DNA from: Bacillus sp. 03113
GTDB taxonomy: Bacteria; Bacillota; Bacilli; Bacillales; Cytobacillaceae
DNA length: 64,000 bases
Reading direction: 5' to 3'
Assembly: GCF_006546985.1 (NCBI RefSeq)
Contig: NZ_VATK01000008.1
Coordinates: 124,001 to 188,000 of the forward strand
Of the stretch, positions 1 through 9,245 are shown in pieces. The notes under the pieces were generated by a model. It was not told where the DNA came from and made no database searches. It saw only the letters and a list, made by a program, of their open reading frames with translations. The position numbers were made by a program, and so were the translations under genes. Within the stretch, counting starts at the first letter, position 1, and the number at the start of each line of letters is the position of its first letter.

Positions 1-1282
1 CTTGCTCGGTTGTCTTTAAGTCGTGTTCAAGCTTTTGATACTTCGTTTGAGTAGTCTTTATTTGATTAGTAAGACTTTGTACCTCTTCATGATAAATAGA
101 AAGTGAATAGACATCCTCCTTCATTTTCTCAAGCAATATAAGCTTCTCGGTTGCTTCCTGGCGTTCGGTAGCACGACTTAATTCTAATTGAAGTATGTTC
201 TCATTTTTCTGTAATTGGGCAGAAATGGTATGTAGATAATTTTGAATAGTCTCACTTTCTCTTTCAGCAGTATCTAAGTCTTTTCTTAGCCGATGGCACA
301 GCTCTTCCTGCTGAGCTAGGACAGCTGCTTTTTGAGCGAAATATATATCTTTTTGCTTTTGTTCAAAGACTTTTTCCTGTAATTCAAGTTCGTTCTTTTT
401 TACTTGAAGTTCTTCCTTAGCCTTTAACTGTTTTAAAATAATATCTGCTTCAAATATTCTCTGTTTGAGTTTATCTCTTTCTTGTTGTTTTTCTTTAACT
501 TCATCATTGTATCGGTTAAGCTGCTCATTCATGGTTCCAATTTCTTTTTCTAGAAGAGGAAGAATAAGCATATCGTTCTGACTTCCTTCTTTTTTTAAGT
601 CAACTAATTCCTGTTCGAAAAGAGCATGGATGCTATGAATAGCTCGAATACGATGATCGATTTCTTTCTCAACTGATTTTTTAAGCTCGATAGACTCTTC
701 TTTTAGTTTTTCCTCAACTCTTTTATAGATTTCAGTATGAAATAATCTTTGTAAAATGATTTCTTTCTCTTTACTATCTGAGATGAGCAGCTTGCGAAAC
801 TCTCCTTGTGGAATCATTAAAATCTGCCTAAATTGGTGACTATCAATGATGATTATTTCCTTTATTTTTTCTTCGACCTCACGTATATTTGAGGCTAAAA
901 GCTGTTGCTTTCCTGTTTCATCATACACATACAATTCTGCTTTCGCTTGAATAGTTGTATATCCTTCTCCGCGGTCCTTCTTTTTTTCTTGCTGAGGAGA
1001 TCTTTTAATAAAGTATGTTTTCCCTCTTAGATAAAACTCTAGACTGACTTCCGTTGGTAGATCATGATTTGCAAATTGACTTCTTAGCTCCGGACCATTT
1101 CGATCCTCACCACTTGCTTTCCCGTATATCGCATAGCTAATCCCATCAAAAATGGTGGTTTTACCAGAACCTGTTTTTCCAGTGATGACGAACATAGTTC
1201 GAGAGCCGAGCCTGCGAAAGTCGATTTCTTCTTTCTGCCCATAAGGACCAAACGCCTGCATAATTAGTTTTAACGGCCTCAT
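1..1282 (-). CDS. sbcC: Exonuclease subunit SbcC, N-terminal part (cut by window edge)
   Basis: SMC/Rad50-like ATPase of the SbcCD nuclease, which opens hairpins and processes double-strand ends in the cytoplasm. About 427 N-terminal codons are in the window; the C-terminal half lies to the left. The protein begins MRPLKLIMQAFGPYG, typical of SbcC, with Walker A GKTGSGKTT near residues 35-43 and a Q-loop region around QFRQILMIPQGEFRKLL. After roughly residue 170 it becomes a charged coiled coil. The ATG at 1282 overlaps the sbcD stop (ATGA), so the two genes are translationally coupled with sbcD first. Confidence 0.93.
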   Translation of the reverse strand, partial: MRPLKLIMQAFGPYGQKEEIDFRRLGSRTMFVITGKTGSGKTTIFDGISYAIYGKASGEDRNGPELRSQFANHDLPTEVSLEFYLRGKTYFIKRSPQQEKKKDRGEGYTTIQAKAELYVYDETGKQQLLASNIREVEEKIKEIIIIDSHQFRQILMIPQGEFRKLLISDSKEKEIILQRLFHTEIYKRVEEKLKEESIELKKSVEKEIDHRIRAIHSIHALFEQELVDLKKEGSQNDMLILPLLEKEIGTMNEQLNRYNDEVKEKQQERDKLKQRIFEADIILKQLKAKEELQVKKNELELQEKVFEQKQKDIYFAQKAAVLAQQEELCHRLRKDLDTAERESETIQNYLHTISAQLQKNENILQLELSRATERQEATEKLILLEKMKEDVYSLSIYHEEVQSLTNQIKTTQTKYQKLEHDLKTTEQ

Positions 1283-2424
1283 TTTTTCTCTCCTTCCTTT
1301 AGGACATTCTCCAAAACATTCATCATTACCGTCCTCTTATCAGCAGAAAAATCTGCTGTCGTCATTTCCTTATAAAAAAGTTCAAATAGCTCAAGGTCCG
1401 TTTTCTTTGCTTCTTTGATGATGTTGAACGCTTGTTTTTGTTTCGTATCTACAAGATTTATTTTCCTTTCAAGATGGAGAACATTTGGATAGATTTGGCG
1501 AAGCTTATAAATCGGATCCAATAAAGCACCGTCATCTAATAATGTGATCTTTAAATAATCATCAACAGCCTGTTTGTGGTAAAAGGAAGGATCTAGAATT
1601 TCTTCTAAATAACCTTCTATCTCTCTCATATCTTGTTTTGGAGTAAAAGAATGCAGCCTTTGATGAAACTCTCCATTCTGCTCTATTTCAATAATAGAAA
1701 CTGATTTTTTCTGCTTTACTTCTGAAAATGAATATTTTAGCAACGACCCTGCATACTTAATTTTGTTATGCTTAATCGCATCCGGGCTATGCAGATGCCC
1801 AAGCGCAACATACGAAAACGGATCAAAAATGTCAGCATCAACACTTCCTGAGCCCCCTACAGAAAGAATCCTTTCAGAATCACTCGTTTTTCCACCTGTT
1901 ACAAAAGCATGTCCTACTAATACATTGGGTTCATTTGGATTTAGCTGTTCTTCAATCTTCCCAACAATCGCCTTCATAGCATCATGATGAGTATGAATAG
2001 TATCATCATGCAAAATAGAACGAACCATCCCAGGCTCTGCATAAGGTACAAGATAGAAATTGACTCCTTCTAGTTGAATAGGATGAAATAGATTTGATAG
2101 TTTTCCAGACAAAAAGAACTTGCTATGCCGGTACCAAGAACTCCCGAACGAAAGTCTTTCTGGGCTATCATGATTACCAGATATTGCAATAATCGGTATT
2201 TTAAGCTCCACATTTATTTTAAATAATATTTCATTTAATAAATCAATGGCATCTGTAGGAGGAACTGATCGGTCAAATAGATCACCAGCTATCACAACCG
2301 CATCAGGTTGTTCTTTCTCTACTAGATCAAGAAATTGATCTAGTAAAAACCGTTGATCCTCTGTCATATACACCCCATGTACCAGCTTTCCTAGATGCCA
2401 ATCTGCTGTATGTATAAATTTCAC
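1279..2424 (-). CDS. sbcD: Exonuclease subunit SbcD (Mre11-like metallophosphoesterase)
   Basis: Nuclease subunit of SbcCD. Calcineurin-like phosphoesterase motifs are visible in order: D8-W-H10, GDLFDR near residue 47, GNHD at 83-86, a GHAF motif and GHLH further on. These bind the two catalytic metal ions. Length 381 residues is normal for the family. The start gives MKFIHTADWHLGK, the usual N-terminus. It overlaps sbcC by four bases, the standard operon arrangement. Product and partner are established knowledge for the family; the pairing is seen directly. Confidence 0.96.
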   Translation of the reverse strand: MKFIHTADWHLGKLVHGVYMTEDQRFLLDQFLDLVEKEQPDAVVIAGDLFDRSVPPTDAIDLLNEILFKINVELKIPIIAISGNHDSPERLSFGSSWYRHSKFFLSGKLSNLFHPIQLEGVNFYLVPYAEPGMVRSILHDDTIHTHHDAMKAIVGKIEEQLNPNEPNVLVGHAFVTGGKTSDSERILSVGGSGSVDADIFDPFSYVALGHLHSPDAIKHNKIKYAGSLLKYSFSEVKQKKSVSIIEIEQNGEFHQRLHSFTPKQDMREIEGYLEEILDPSFYHKQAVDDYLKITLLDDGALLDPIYKLRQIYPNVLHLERKINLVDTKQKQAFNIIKEAKKTDLELFELFYKEMTTADFSADKRTVMMNVLENVLKEGEKK

Positions 2425-2577
2425 AAAATTTCACTCCTGCTTTCTTGAAATCTTTATTCTATCTAACTATTAGCATGATCCTAAAAGAAAGAAGATCATA
2501 ACCGTTCATATCAGTCAAGTATATCAGAAAAGTGGAACTCACTAACGATTGAAATGTATTTCTTTATTAAGAAAAGC

Positions 2578-2792
2578 GGAAGCGCCCTTGGGCATCGACG
2601 TAAAGTGCTGGACTGAATCGAGTGAGATATAGGAAACACGAAGAACGTAGTGATTCGATGTTGACTTATCGTAGACGAGGTGAGGGAAGCACTTCTAGTC
2701 GATAGGGTGCTGGCCGATTAAGTACGCCACGGCCTTATGTCTTCATCGGCACTAGTACGTCCTGTACGTCGGAGCTAGACAGTAATCTAACT
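2578..2792. repeat. Dispersed intergenic repeat-like element
   Basis: This stretch of the 439-base gap between sbcD and csp is richer in GC than its surroundings and holds no open frame of note. It begins with AAAGCGGAAGCGCC and ends with GGAGCTAGACAG, ends that I recognise from short palindromic repeats scattered through Bacillaceae genomes. Internal inverted arms include AAGTGCT near 2610 with AGCACTT near 2690, and GAATC with GATTC. The repeat nature cannot be shown from a single copy. Confidence 0.45.
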
Positions 2793-2822
2793 TCAGATAT
2801 AAATTCTGATTATATAATGTAA

Positions 2823-2847
2823 AAAGCTCAGCCAATGGGCTGAGCTT
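2823..2847 (-). terminator. Rho-independent terminator of csp
   Basis: Near-perfect hairpin GCTCAGCC / GGCTGAGC with a short loop, followed on the minus strand by a U-rich tract, directly after the cold-shock gene. Confidence 0.85.
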
Positions 2848-2863
2848 TGTCTATTATCTCTAC

Positions 2864-3064
2864 TTATTTTTTTGTAACATTTGCTGCTTGAGGTCCACGT
2901 GCTCCTTCAACAACTTCGAAAGAAACCTCTTGACCTTCTTCTAGTGTTTTAAAGCCATCAGATTGAATTGCAGAGTAATGTACGAATACATCGTTGCCAT
3001 CTTCAGCTTCGATAAAGCCGAAACCTTTTTCAGAATTGAACCATTTTACTTTACCGTTTTTCAT
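2864..3064 (-). CDS. Cold-shock protein, CspA/CspB family
   Basis: 66-residue single-stranded nucleic-acid-binding OB-fold protein that acts as an RNA chaperone. RNP1 (KGFGFI) and RNP2 (VFVHYSAI) motifs are present, and length is exactly that of Bacillus CspB/C/D. A strong AGGAGG site precedes the ATG. The roughly 270 bases upstream hold no gene and probably include the long 5' leader typical of csp mRNAs. Which paralogue it is cannot be decided from sequence alone. Confidence 0.95.
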   Translation of the reverse strand: MKNGKVKWFNSEKGFGFIEAEDGNDVFVHYSAIQSDGFKTLEEGQEVSFEVVEGARGPQAANVTKK

Positions 3065-3331
3065 TGTAAAAAAATCCTCCTATTGGCTAATAAAAGCCAT
3101 GAATAAAATTCACCATTTACAACGTATAGCTTTACATAGTATTACTCATCCAAACTCACTGAAACTTTCGAACAAGCAGCTTGCATAAACTTAACACGAT
3201 GCACAACGGCTGATTTAAATTTAGCATTTTTAGCTAATTTTGTCAAGATAAAGCCCTTTCATAAAGTGAAACTTCCATCAGTTTTACACCACTTTTAGCT
3301 GACCTTCTTTATCGAATAAATTGTGTAAAGA

Positions 3332-3475
3332 CTAGTGCTTCACATTAATGCGATCAGGTAGACTTTGTATAGATTGTACTACAACATCTAACTTTGCCTC
3401 TATTCGGTAAAGTAGATATAAGGATACAACAATTGGAAAGCCTACTTCACTAATGAACGGAATCACTTGGTCCAT
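3332..3475 (-). CDS. YvrJ family small membrane protein
   Basis: 47-residue protein starting MDQVIPFISEVGFPIVVSLY, with one transmembrane segment (about residues 5-24) and a short polar tail. This matches the YvrJ family of tiny Firmicute proteins of unknown role, some described as holin-like. An AGGAAGGAGAT site precedes the ATG. It follows the DUF1659 and DUF2922 genes on the same strand, a trio commonly found together. Confidence 0.8.
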   Translation of the reverse strand: MDQVIPFISEVGFPIVVSLYLLYRIEAKLDVVVQSIQSLPDRINVKH

Positions 3476-3544
3476 AATTCGTTATCTCCTTCCTGAGAAG
3501 TTGCTCCTGATTTCATTTGAATAGGAAAATCAATTAATTAACAA

Positions 3545-3596
3545 AAGAGGAAGAAACATGCTATCCATACTCAAGCAGCTAATCTTCCTCTTTTTG
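3545..3596 (-). terminator. Possible long-loop terminator or attenuator
   Basis: Arms AAAGAGGAAGA and TCTTCCTCTTT flank a loop of about 30 bases between the DUF2922 gene and the YvrJ gene. It could separate or attenuate transcription inside the cluster. The loop is long, so this is tentative. Confidence 0.4.
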
Positions 3597-3624
3597 AAAC
3601 TTAAAATGATTCAGTCAATAATTA

Positions 3625-3843
3625 CTACACTAACTCATAATCAGTTACTGTACGATCAATCAATTTAGCTCCTTTAACCGCTGTTAAATTTCCGTTGTTC
3701 GTTGCAAAAATATTTGCTGCAATCATCTGATCCATTGCTTGTTTTACAACTGCCGTATTCACTGGCTCAATCGGGTTTTCGATTGAAATTGTGGTTGTCT
3801 TCCCATTTTCAGTAATGAATTGTAGGTCTAAGCTCTTTGCCAT
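3625..3843 (-). CDS. DUF2922 family protein
   Basis: 72-residue protein of the DUF2922 family, beginning MAKSLDLQFITENGKTTTI. Function is unknown in all bacteria. No membrane segment or signal is visible and it looks like a compact beta-rich fold. It lies 38 bases after the DUF1659 gene, with its own site near 3850. The cluster occurs in Bacillus genomes with YvrJ, so the products may act together, but that is inference. Confidence 0.85.
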   Translation of the reverse strand: MAKSLDLQFITENGKTTTISIENPIEPVNTAVVKQAMDQMIAANIFATNNGNLTAVKGAKLIDRTVTDYELV

Positions 3844-3881
3844 GATCCTTCACCCCCTCATCCTTTTGTCCCTCTACTTTT

Positions 3882-4100
3882 TTACGCCATCAAATCTAAA
3901 CTGTCATTACGTTCAATAGAACTTAGAGTGTAAGCACTTATAGAAGCAATCGCTTGTGCAACAGAGTAAAGTTGATCGGCTGTTGCTTCTTTTTTAATGT
4001 TGGAAAATGTTTTAGCTTTAAAAATCGGTTCTCCTTTCTCATTCAATCCTGTTTCAAAGGTGATACGAAGCTTAGTATCTGCTAAAATCGCTTGTGCCAT
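3882..4100 (-). CDS. DUF1659 family protein
   Basis: 72-residue protein of the DUF1659 family, first gene of the DUF1659-DUF2922-YvrJ cluster. It begins MAQAILADTKLRITFETG and includes a QLYSVAQAIASI helix. A good GGAGGAGGTGAG site lies directly upstream. Its function is unknown. It shares length and a similar start with its DUF2922 neighbour, which hints at related folds. Confidence 0.85.
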   Translation of the reverse strand: MAQAILADTKLRITFETGLNEKGEPIFKAKTFSNIKKEATADQLYSVAQAIASISAYTLSSIERNDSLDLMA

Positions 4101-4248
4101 TTTCTCACCTCCTCCCTCTCACCCTTTATATATCTTTTAAGAATGAAAATAGGCAGGTAAAAAAATATTTTTTCAAAAGGAAATTTGTAACAATCAAAAA
4201 ATGGAATATTAGCGTATCATAAATCAAAAACGAAAGATGTGAAAAATA

Positions 4249-4518
4249 GTGAATCTCATTCAATACTTAGATGAAAATTATTTAGTTCTTGTACCCGCTC
4301 TATGGGTAATAGGAATAGCTTTAAAACAAACCCCAAAAATACCAGACTGGTCTATCATTTGGATATTATTGTTTTTATCTATTACAACAGGGACTTATAT
4401 TTATGGTTTTTCATTTAGAGGAATTTTAAATGGAATTGTAGCTGCGGGCGTTTCCGTTTTAGGTCATCAAGTGGTTAAACAATCCATCAAGGCAACAAAT
4501 GGAGATAAGAATAAATAG
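4249..4518 (+). CDS. Holin-like protein, Hol44/holin superfamily V type
   Basis: 89-residue membrane protein with a GTG start. Three hydrophobic segments are visible (about 12-28, 33-53 and 58-75) and the tail is basic. The order of elements, including YLVLVPALWVIGIALKQTPKIPDW, resembles the phage holin family of the Hol44 type. It is isolated in the chromosome with no lysin beside it, so it may be a domesticated phage gene. The ribosome site before the GTG is weak. Confidence 0.65.
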   Translation: MNLIQYLDENYLVLVPALWVIGIALKQTPKIPDWSIIWILLFLSITTGTYIYGFSFRGILNGIVAAGVSVLGHQVVKQSIKATNGDKNK

Positions 4519-4746
4519 TAATATGATTAGAATGTATATACCAATTTTGTTAAAATTAACATCATCTCTTCCTCTATTACTTCTATCGCTTGATCTCTCC
4601 AAATATGAACCCATCCACCTTGTGTCTAAACAATTTGCTCGTTATAATAAAAGAAAACCGAATATGGACTTCACTAGATAACCCTCTTAAAAAGTTGCAC
4701 GTAAATGAACATCTGAACCCTAATCAAGAAAATGAAGGTGATCCAA

Positions 4747-5172
4747 ATGTTAAATGGTTGGTTTATGTGGTTTATCCTTTTATGGATCAGCATCCTTGTT
4801 TTTTCTTTCGCAGTTGGCGGTTTCTTTATGTTTCGTAAATTTTTAAAACGATTTCCGAAAGAAGATGGGAAATCTGATATGGATTGGGAAGAATATTTCG
4901 TAGAACAAACAAAGCATCTTTGGAATACACAAGAAAAGCTTCTACTTGAAGATTTAGTAAGTCCAGTTCCACCATTATTTCGGGATGTAGCCAGGCATAA
5001 GATAGCAGGAAAAATCGGAGAATTAGCTATTCATGAAAATGTATCAGTAATAAGCGAAGATTTAATTATTAGAGGCTATATTTTAGCAACGCCAAAACGA
5101 GATTACAAACATTTAAAAAGAAAGCTAGAAGAAAAACAAATAAGCTTGAAAGAGTATCAACATCTGTTTTAA
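4747..5172 (+). CDS. yneK: DUF2621 (YneK-like) membrane-anchored protein
   Basis: 141-residue protein with one N-terminal transmembrane segment (about residues 3-27) and a cytoplasmic domain. I chose the ATG at 4747 because AAGGTGAT lies just ahead of it. The PKEDGKSDMDWEEYF and RGYILATPKRDYKHLKR motifs match the DUF2621/YneK family. B. subtilis carries yneK next to ccdABC, as here, although here it is convergent with ccdC. Function is unknown; proximity to cytochrome c maturation genes may only be synteny. Confidence 0.75.
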   Translation: MLNGWFMWFILLWISILVFSFAVGGFFMFRKFLKRFPKEDGKSDMDWEEYFVEQTKHLWNTQEKLLLEDLVSPVPPLFRDVARHKIAGKIGELAIHENVSVISEDLIIRGYILATPKRDYKHLKRKLEEKQISLKEYQHLF

Positions 5173-5307
5173 ATTAATTTTCAATTATGGAAAATGGGTG
5201 GTTTCAACTCAACTTAAGTAAAAAGTATCACAACAACAAAAATATGTTCGATAATCGAAACTAACTTGAATGTACCACCCTTTTGCTTCAGACATCCATC
5301 TCATTAC

Positions 5308-5808
5308 TTAAATGGTTGGATTTGAATCTATCGTACCTTTCAGCTCATGCAATATCTTTCGATAGTTCATATACATGGCAACTCTCCAAGGTACGATCAT
5401 CCCAAAGGCTAGAATCCAAAACATTCCACTTAATTGACCAACATCAATAGTCGAGCTAAGGACTAACTTGCCTACTATTCGAATTATCAACAACCCAATT
5501 AATATAAAGATAAAAGCACGAGATCGCTTAAGATAAATATTTTGATCACGTATTTCAAAATTGGATGTTTTAATTAGAAAAATAGAGAATATGACTCCTA
5601 CAGAAAAAGCCTCCAATACCTCTAAAGGGGTAACGCGAAACATTGGAACAAAAAACATGAGCGCCCCTGTACTCATAAAAAGGGGAGGCAAAATTATTTT
5701 TTTTGCTGATACCGGTTTATTTGCAGATTTCATCCGAATGAACATGACCAGTACAGCCATGAAAATAGCGCCAATAGAAGATGCAACAACCATGTTCATA
5801 AAATTCAT
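5308..5808 (-). CDS. ccdC: Cytochrome c biogenesis protein CcdC
   Basis: 166-residue integral membrane protein with about five hydrophobic segments, matching B. subtilis CcdC (YneJ) in length and in position after ccdA and ccdB. In B. subtilis it sits with CcdA, which carries reducing power across the membrane for cytochrome c maturation and spore development. The role of CcdC itself is not settled. It is separated from ccdB by about 265 bases in which I see no gene. Confidence 0.85.
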   Translation of the reverse strand: MNFMNMVVASSIGAIFMAVLVMFIRMKSANKPVSAKKIILPPLFMSTGALMFFVPMFRVTPLEVLEAFSVGVIFSIFLIKTSNFEIRDQNIYLKRSRAFIFILIGLLIIRIVGKLVLSSTIDVGQLSGMFWILAFGMIVPWRVAMYMNYRKILHELKGTIDSNPTI

Positions 5809-6073
5809 CCTTTTTGTTTTAAGATCTATTCATATTATATCTAATATATGCACTAAAGCAAAATGGATCCTTTATTAGAATTGTGTAGTAGCCTTCAACA
5901 ACAATCAGACTCTAGAAACCCTATTTTTTACTGATGTAAGACTTGCGTTACTAGACATAGTTGTATGAGAGACACTGCCTTCATTGGTACTTCTACCTAC
6001 ATGCTCTACTCTTTTTTAAAAAAGGACCCAGTATTTTCAATCTTTTCACTTGAATTACCCTTTAGCTTTGGAC

Positions 6074-6433
6074 TTAAAATCCTAATCTTTTTATCGCATT
6101 TATTACTCTGTTTTCTTCAAAGGGCTTAACGATAAAATCTTTCGCACCTGCTTCAATTGCTTCAACAATCATTTTTTGCTGCCCCATAGCGGAACACATG
6201 ATAATAACAGCTTGAGGAAATTCTTGTTTAATTTGTTTCATTGCCTCCATGCCACCCATCTCAGGCATAGTAATGTCCATAGTAACGAGATCAGGCATTA
6301 GTTTCCTATATAACTGAATGGCTTCCAGTCCATTTTCTCCTTCTCCAACAACTTCATGTTCTGCTTTTTTGAGAATGTTCGAAAGTGTTAATCTCATAAA
6401 ATTAGCATCGTCCACTATTAATATTCTTGCCAT
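6074..6433 (-). CDS. ccdB: CheY-like single-domain response regulator CcdB
   Basis: 119-residue receiver domain starting MARILIVDDANFMRLTL. I chose this start over an in-frame ATG 24 bases upstream because AAGGAGGAAACAGCC precedes it exactly. The acidic pair DD near residue 8-9, the phospho-acceptor D in DLVTMDITMPEMGG, and the conserved K in DFIVKPFEEN are all present. There is no output domain. In B. subtilis this gene (yneI, ccdB) sits between ccdA and ccdC, as here; its input kinase is unknown. Confidence 0.88.
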   Translation of the reverse strand: MARILIVDDANFMRLTLSNILKKAEHEVVGEGENGLEAIQLYRKLMPDLVTMDITMPEMGGMEAMKQIKQEFPQAVIIMCSAMGQQKMIVEAIEAGAKDFIVKPFEENRVINAIKRLGF

Positions 6434-6618
6434 GGCTGTTTCCTCCTTAAACGTCACAGCGAAGTTATATTAAAATCAAATAAATGATTTATTCCTTTCT
6501 GCACGCCATATACAAATATAACGAAGAAAGGTTATTATTTCAATCCTCTACTAATATTCTTATAAGGAATCCCTATTTTAAAGTATATTAGAATATTGAT
6601 TTAACTATATAACTACGA

Positions 6619-7326
6619 TTAAAAACCTGTGAAACCTCCAAAAAGAGGTGATAAGTAAGCAATAATTTTCGTCATCCAATCAAAATACAGCATAATCCCC
6701 ATTACAATCATGAAATATCCACCTATGTTCATAAAAATCATGCTGTTCCTTTTTATCCATTTTAATTTTCCAATAAAAAAGGAAAGAATAAAAAACGGAA
6801 GAGCAAAACCAATGATATAACTAATCATATAGATCATTGCTGACTCAGGATGAATAGCAGCAAGATAGATCACGGAACCTAAAATAGGTCCTGTACAAGG
6901 TGTCCACCCAGCTGCAAATGCCATACCTATGAAAACAGACCCTAAATATCCAGATGGCCGATTTGTAAATTCAAAACGATGATCTTTCATCAAAAATGTA
7001 GGCTTTATCAAGCCAATCATAACAAATCCTAAAAAAACAATCAAAATGGCTCCAATTTGCCTAATTAAAGCTTGATTCTCTTTGAAAAACACCCCTAATA
7101 AAGAAGTGCCATAACCGATCGCCACAAAAATAATGGAAAAACCAAGGATAAAAAAAAGCGTATGAAATAAGCTCCTCCTTTGAAGCAGCACATTTTCTGA
7201 TTTTACTTCTCCTACAGACATTCCAGTAATATAAGATAAAAAAGCAGGATATAAAGGCAAGCAGCATGGTGAAATAAAACTTAAAAAACCAGCTCCAAAA
7301 GCAAGCAGAATTGTTAATTCAGACAT
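6619..7326 (-). CDS. ccdA: Cytochrome c-type biogenesis protein CcdA
   Basis: 235-residue, six-segment membrane thiol-disulfide carrier of the DsbD/CcdA family. It moves electrons from cytoplasmic thioredoxin to extracytoplasmic thiol-reducing partners for cytochrome c maturation and spore cortex formation. The two conserved cysteine motifs are visible: [14 protein letters not shown] in the first segment and [11 protein letters not shown] in the fourth. I placed the start at [13 protein letters not shown], preceded by AAGGTG, giving the same length as B. subtilis CcdA. Confidence 0.95.
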   Translation of the reverse strand: MSELTILLAFGAGFLSFISPCCLPLYPAFLSYITGMSVGEVKSENVLLQRRSLFHTLFFILGFSIIFVAIGYGTSLLGVFFKENQALIRQIGAILIVFLGFVMIGLIKPTFLMKDHRFEFTNRPSGYLGSVFIGMAFAAGWTPCTGPILGSVIYLAAIHPESAMIYMISYIIGFALPFFILSFFIGKLKWIKRNSMIFMNIGGYFMIVMGIMLYFDWMTKIIAYLSPLFGGFTGF

Positions 7327-7451
7327 CAGCAACACCTTCTTCACATCCAAAATTGATCACTACTTCTTACAACTTTCTACACTAATTTTCCTATTAAACA
7401 CTTACTTATTTTCAACTTCTAGGACAAGTTATCTCATACGCTTTATAATGA

Positions 7452-9245
7452 TTATCCGATTACATCTTCAAGCTTTTCAACCCCACCATTTTGAAGTAAA
7501 TACATTTTATAATAAATCCCTTTTTTCGCTAAAAGCTCTTGATGATTTCCTCGTTCAGCGATTTCACCTTGATGTAAGACGTAGATGGTATCTGCATCTT
7601 GAATGGTTGAAAGCCGATGGGCAATGGCAATCGTCGTACGCCCTTTACGCATTTTCGATAAAGCTACTTGAATAGCTTCCTCTGTTTCAGTATCAATATT
7701 TGCAGTTGCTTCGTCTAGAACAAGGATTTTCGGATTGGTTGCAATAGTGCGCGCAAAAGCAATCAGCTGTCTTTGCCCACTTGAGAAAGTTGAACCTCTT
7801 TCAACAACTTTATGATCATAACCCTTTTCTAAGCTTTCAATAAAGGTATCAGCTTGAACGAATTCAGCTGCAGCTATAACATCTTCATCACTTAATGAAT
7901 CATCATAAAGGCGAATATTATTCTTTACCGTACCATAAAAGAGAAAAGGGTCTTGTAATACTAAACCCATTTTACTTCTAAGCTCCTCTTTCGAATAATG
8001 TTTAATGGATTTTCCATCAATTAGAATATCTCCATGTTCAAATTCGTAAAAGCGCATAAGCAAATTAATAATCGAACTCTTCCCACTCCCAGTATGCCCA
8101 ACAAAGGCAATTGTCTCTCCTTGCTTTGCAGTAAAAGTAATGTTCTTTAATACATCTTTTTTTCCATCATATGAAAAACTAATATTTTTGAATTGAATTT
8201 CTCCCTTTTCAATGCTAGTAAATGGATCTTCCAATTGATCAGGTTCAACGGTTTCCTCATCTAATAATTTAAATACTCGTGAAGCTGCCACAATGGCTTG
8301 TTGATACATAGAGAGCCTCATCATGACTTGATTCACAGGTTCAAAAAATCGGTGCAAATAATTTACAAACGCATAAATAACCCCAATTTTAATCGGGCTC
8401 GTTAAGGAAGCAAGTCCAAAAAAGCTTAAAACAGTGATGAGCGTAAAAACAAACACTAAATCTATGGCTGGCCTAAGTAATAATGCATCCAACTTTATAT
8501 TTCTCATCCCTGCTTGAAAATGCTTTTCATTGACACCTCCAAATTCAGCTTTTAATCGCTCTTCTTGCCGAAAAATTTGAATAATCGCCATCCCTTGTAT
8601 CGATTCACTTAATTTTGCATTTAATTCACTTAATCTTTCTCTCATATCTGCATAGTACCGAGAACTAAACCTTCGATACATCTGAATGATCATAAAAATG
8701 ACTGGGACAATTATTATACAAAATACAGCTAGCTTTTTATCTAAAAAAAACATTGCTGTTAGTATCCCAGTAAGCATGACAATGCTCTGAATAAACGTTG
8801 CCAATACATTCACAAACATTTCTTTTATTGCTTCAGTATCATTAGTCACTCTTGAAACAATACTGCCGCCCGGTGTTTTATCGAAATACTTTAAGCCGAG
8901 TGAATGAACTTTTGTAAAAATATCAATCCGTAATTGTTTAATGATAAAAAGGGCTATTTCTTGAAAGGATAATAACTGAAAATACGTAATGATAGCATGG
9001 AGAATTTGAATAACCATATAGGCTGTTGCCAAGTAGAATAAAGGCTTAAAAACAATGTTTTGGGTCGTTACGTAATCATCAATAAAGATTTTTACTAATA
9101 TAGGCCCAATCACTTCTCCTAAAGTTGATAAGAGAAGCAAACAAAAAGCTGCTATAATTTTTTTTGAATAAGGCTTCGCATAGGCTAAAAGTCGCCATAA
9201 AACTTGTCTTTGATCTCTTTTATCAAAATCAACGTTCTTTTCCAT
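7452..9245 (-). CDS. ABC exporter half-transporter, YheH (BmrD)-like
   Basis: 597-residue half-transporter: six membrane helices (about residues 25-310), then an ATPase domain. Walker A is GHTGSGKSS, Walker B ILVLDEATA with the catalytic E intact, but the signature is FSSGQ rather than LSGGQ. Its partner directly upstream has the complementary arrangement, as expected of a heterodimeric multidrug-type exporter such as BmrCD. The ATG directly abuts the partner stop (TAAATG). In length it is shorter than B. subtilis YheH. Substrate is not predictable. Confidence 0.88.
   Translation of the reverse strand: MEKNVDFDKRDQRQVLWRLLAYAKPYSKKIIAAFCLLLLSTLGEVIGPILVKIFIDDYVTTQNIVFKPLFYLATAYMVIQILHAIITYFQLLSFQEIALFIIKQLRIDIFTKVHSLGLKYFDKTPGGSIVSRVTNDTEAIKEMFVNVLATFIQSIVMLTGILTAMFFLDKKLAVFCIIIVPVIFMIIQMYRRFSSRYYADMRERLSELNAKLSESIQGMAIIQIFRQEERLKAEFGGVNEKHFQAGMRNIKLDALLLRPAIDLVFVFTLITVLSFFGLASLTSPIKIGVIYAFVNYLHRFFEPVNQVMMRLSMYQQAIVAASRVFKLLDEETVEPDQLEDPFTSIEKGEIQFKNISFSYDGKKDVLKNITFTAKQGETIAFVGHTGSGKSSIINLLMRFYEFEHGDILIDGKSIKHYSKEELRSKMGLVLQDPFLFYGTVKNNIRLYDDSLSDEDVIAAAEFVQADTFIESLEKGYDHKVVERGSTFSSGQRQLIAFARTIATNPKILVLDEATANIDTETEEAIQVALSKMRKGRTTIAIAHRLSTIQDADTIYVLHQGEIAERGNHQELLAKKGIYYKMYLLQNGGVEKLEDVIG

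Noticed and set aside
4499-4838. Overlapping plus-strand frames between the holin-like gene and the DUF2621 gene
   Set aside because: They overlap real genes, lack ribosome sites and have no protein-like pattern.
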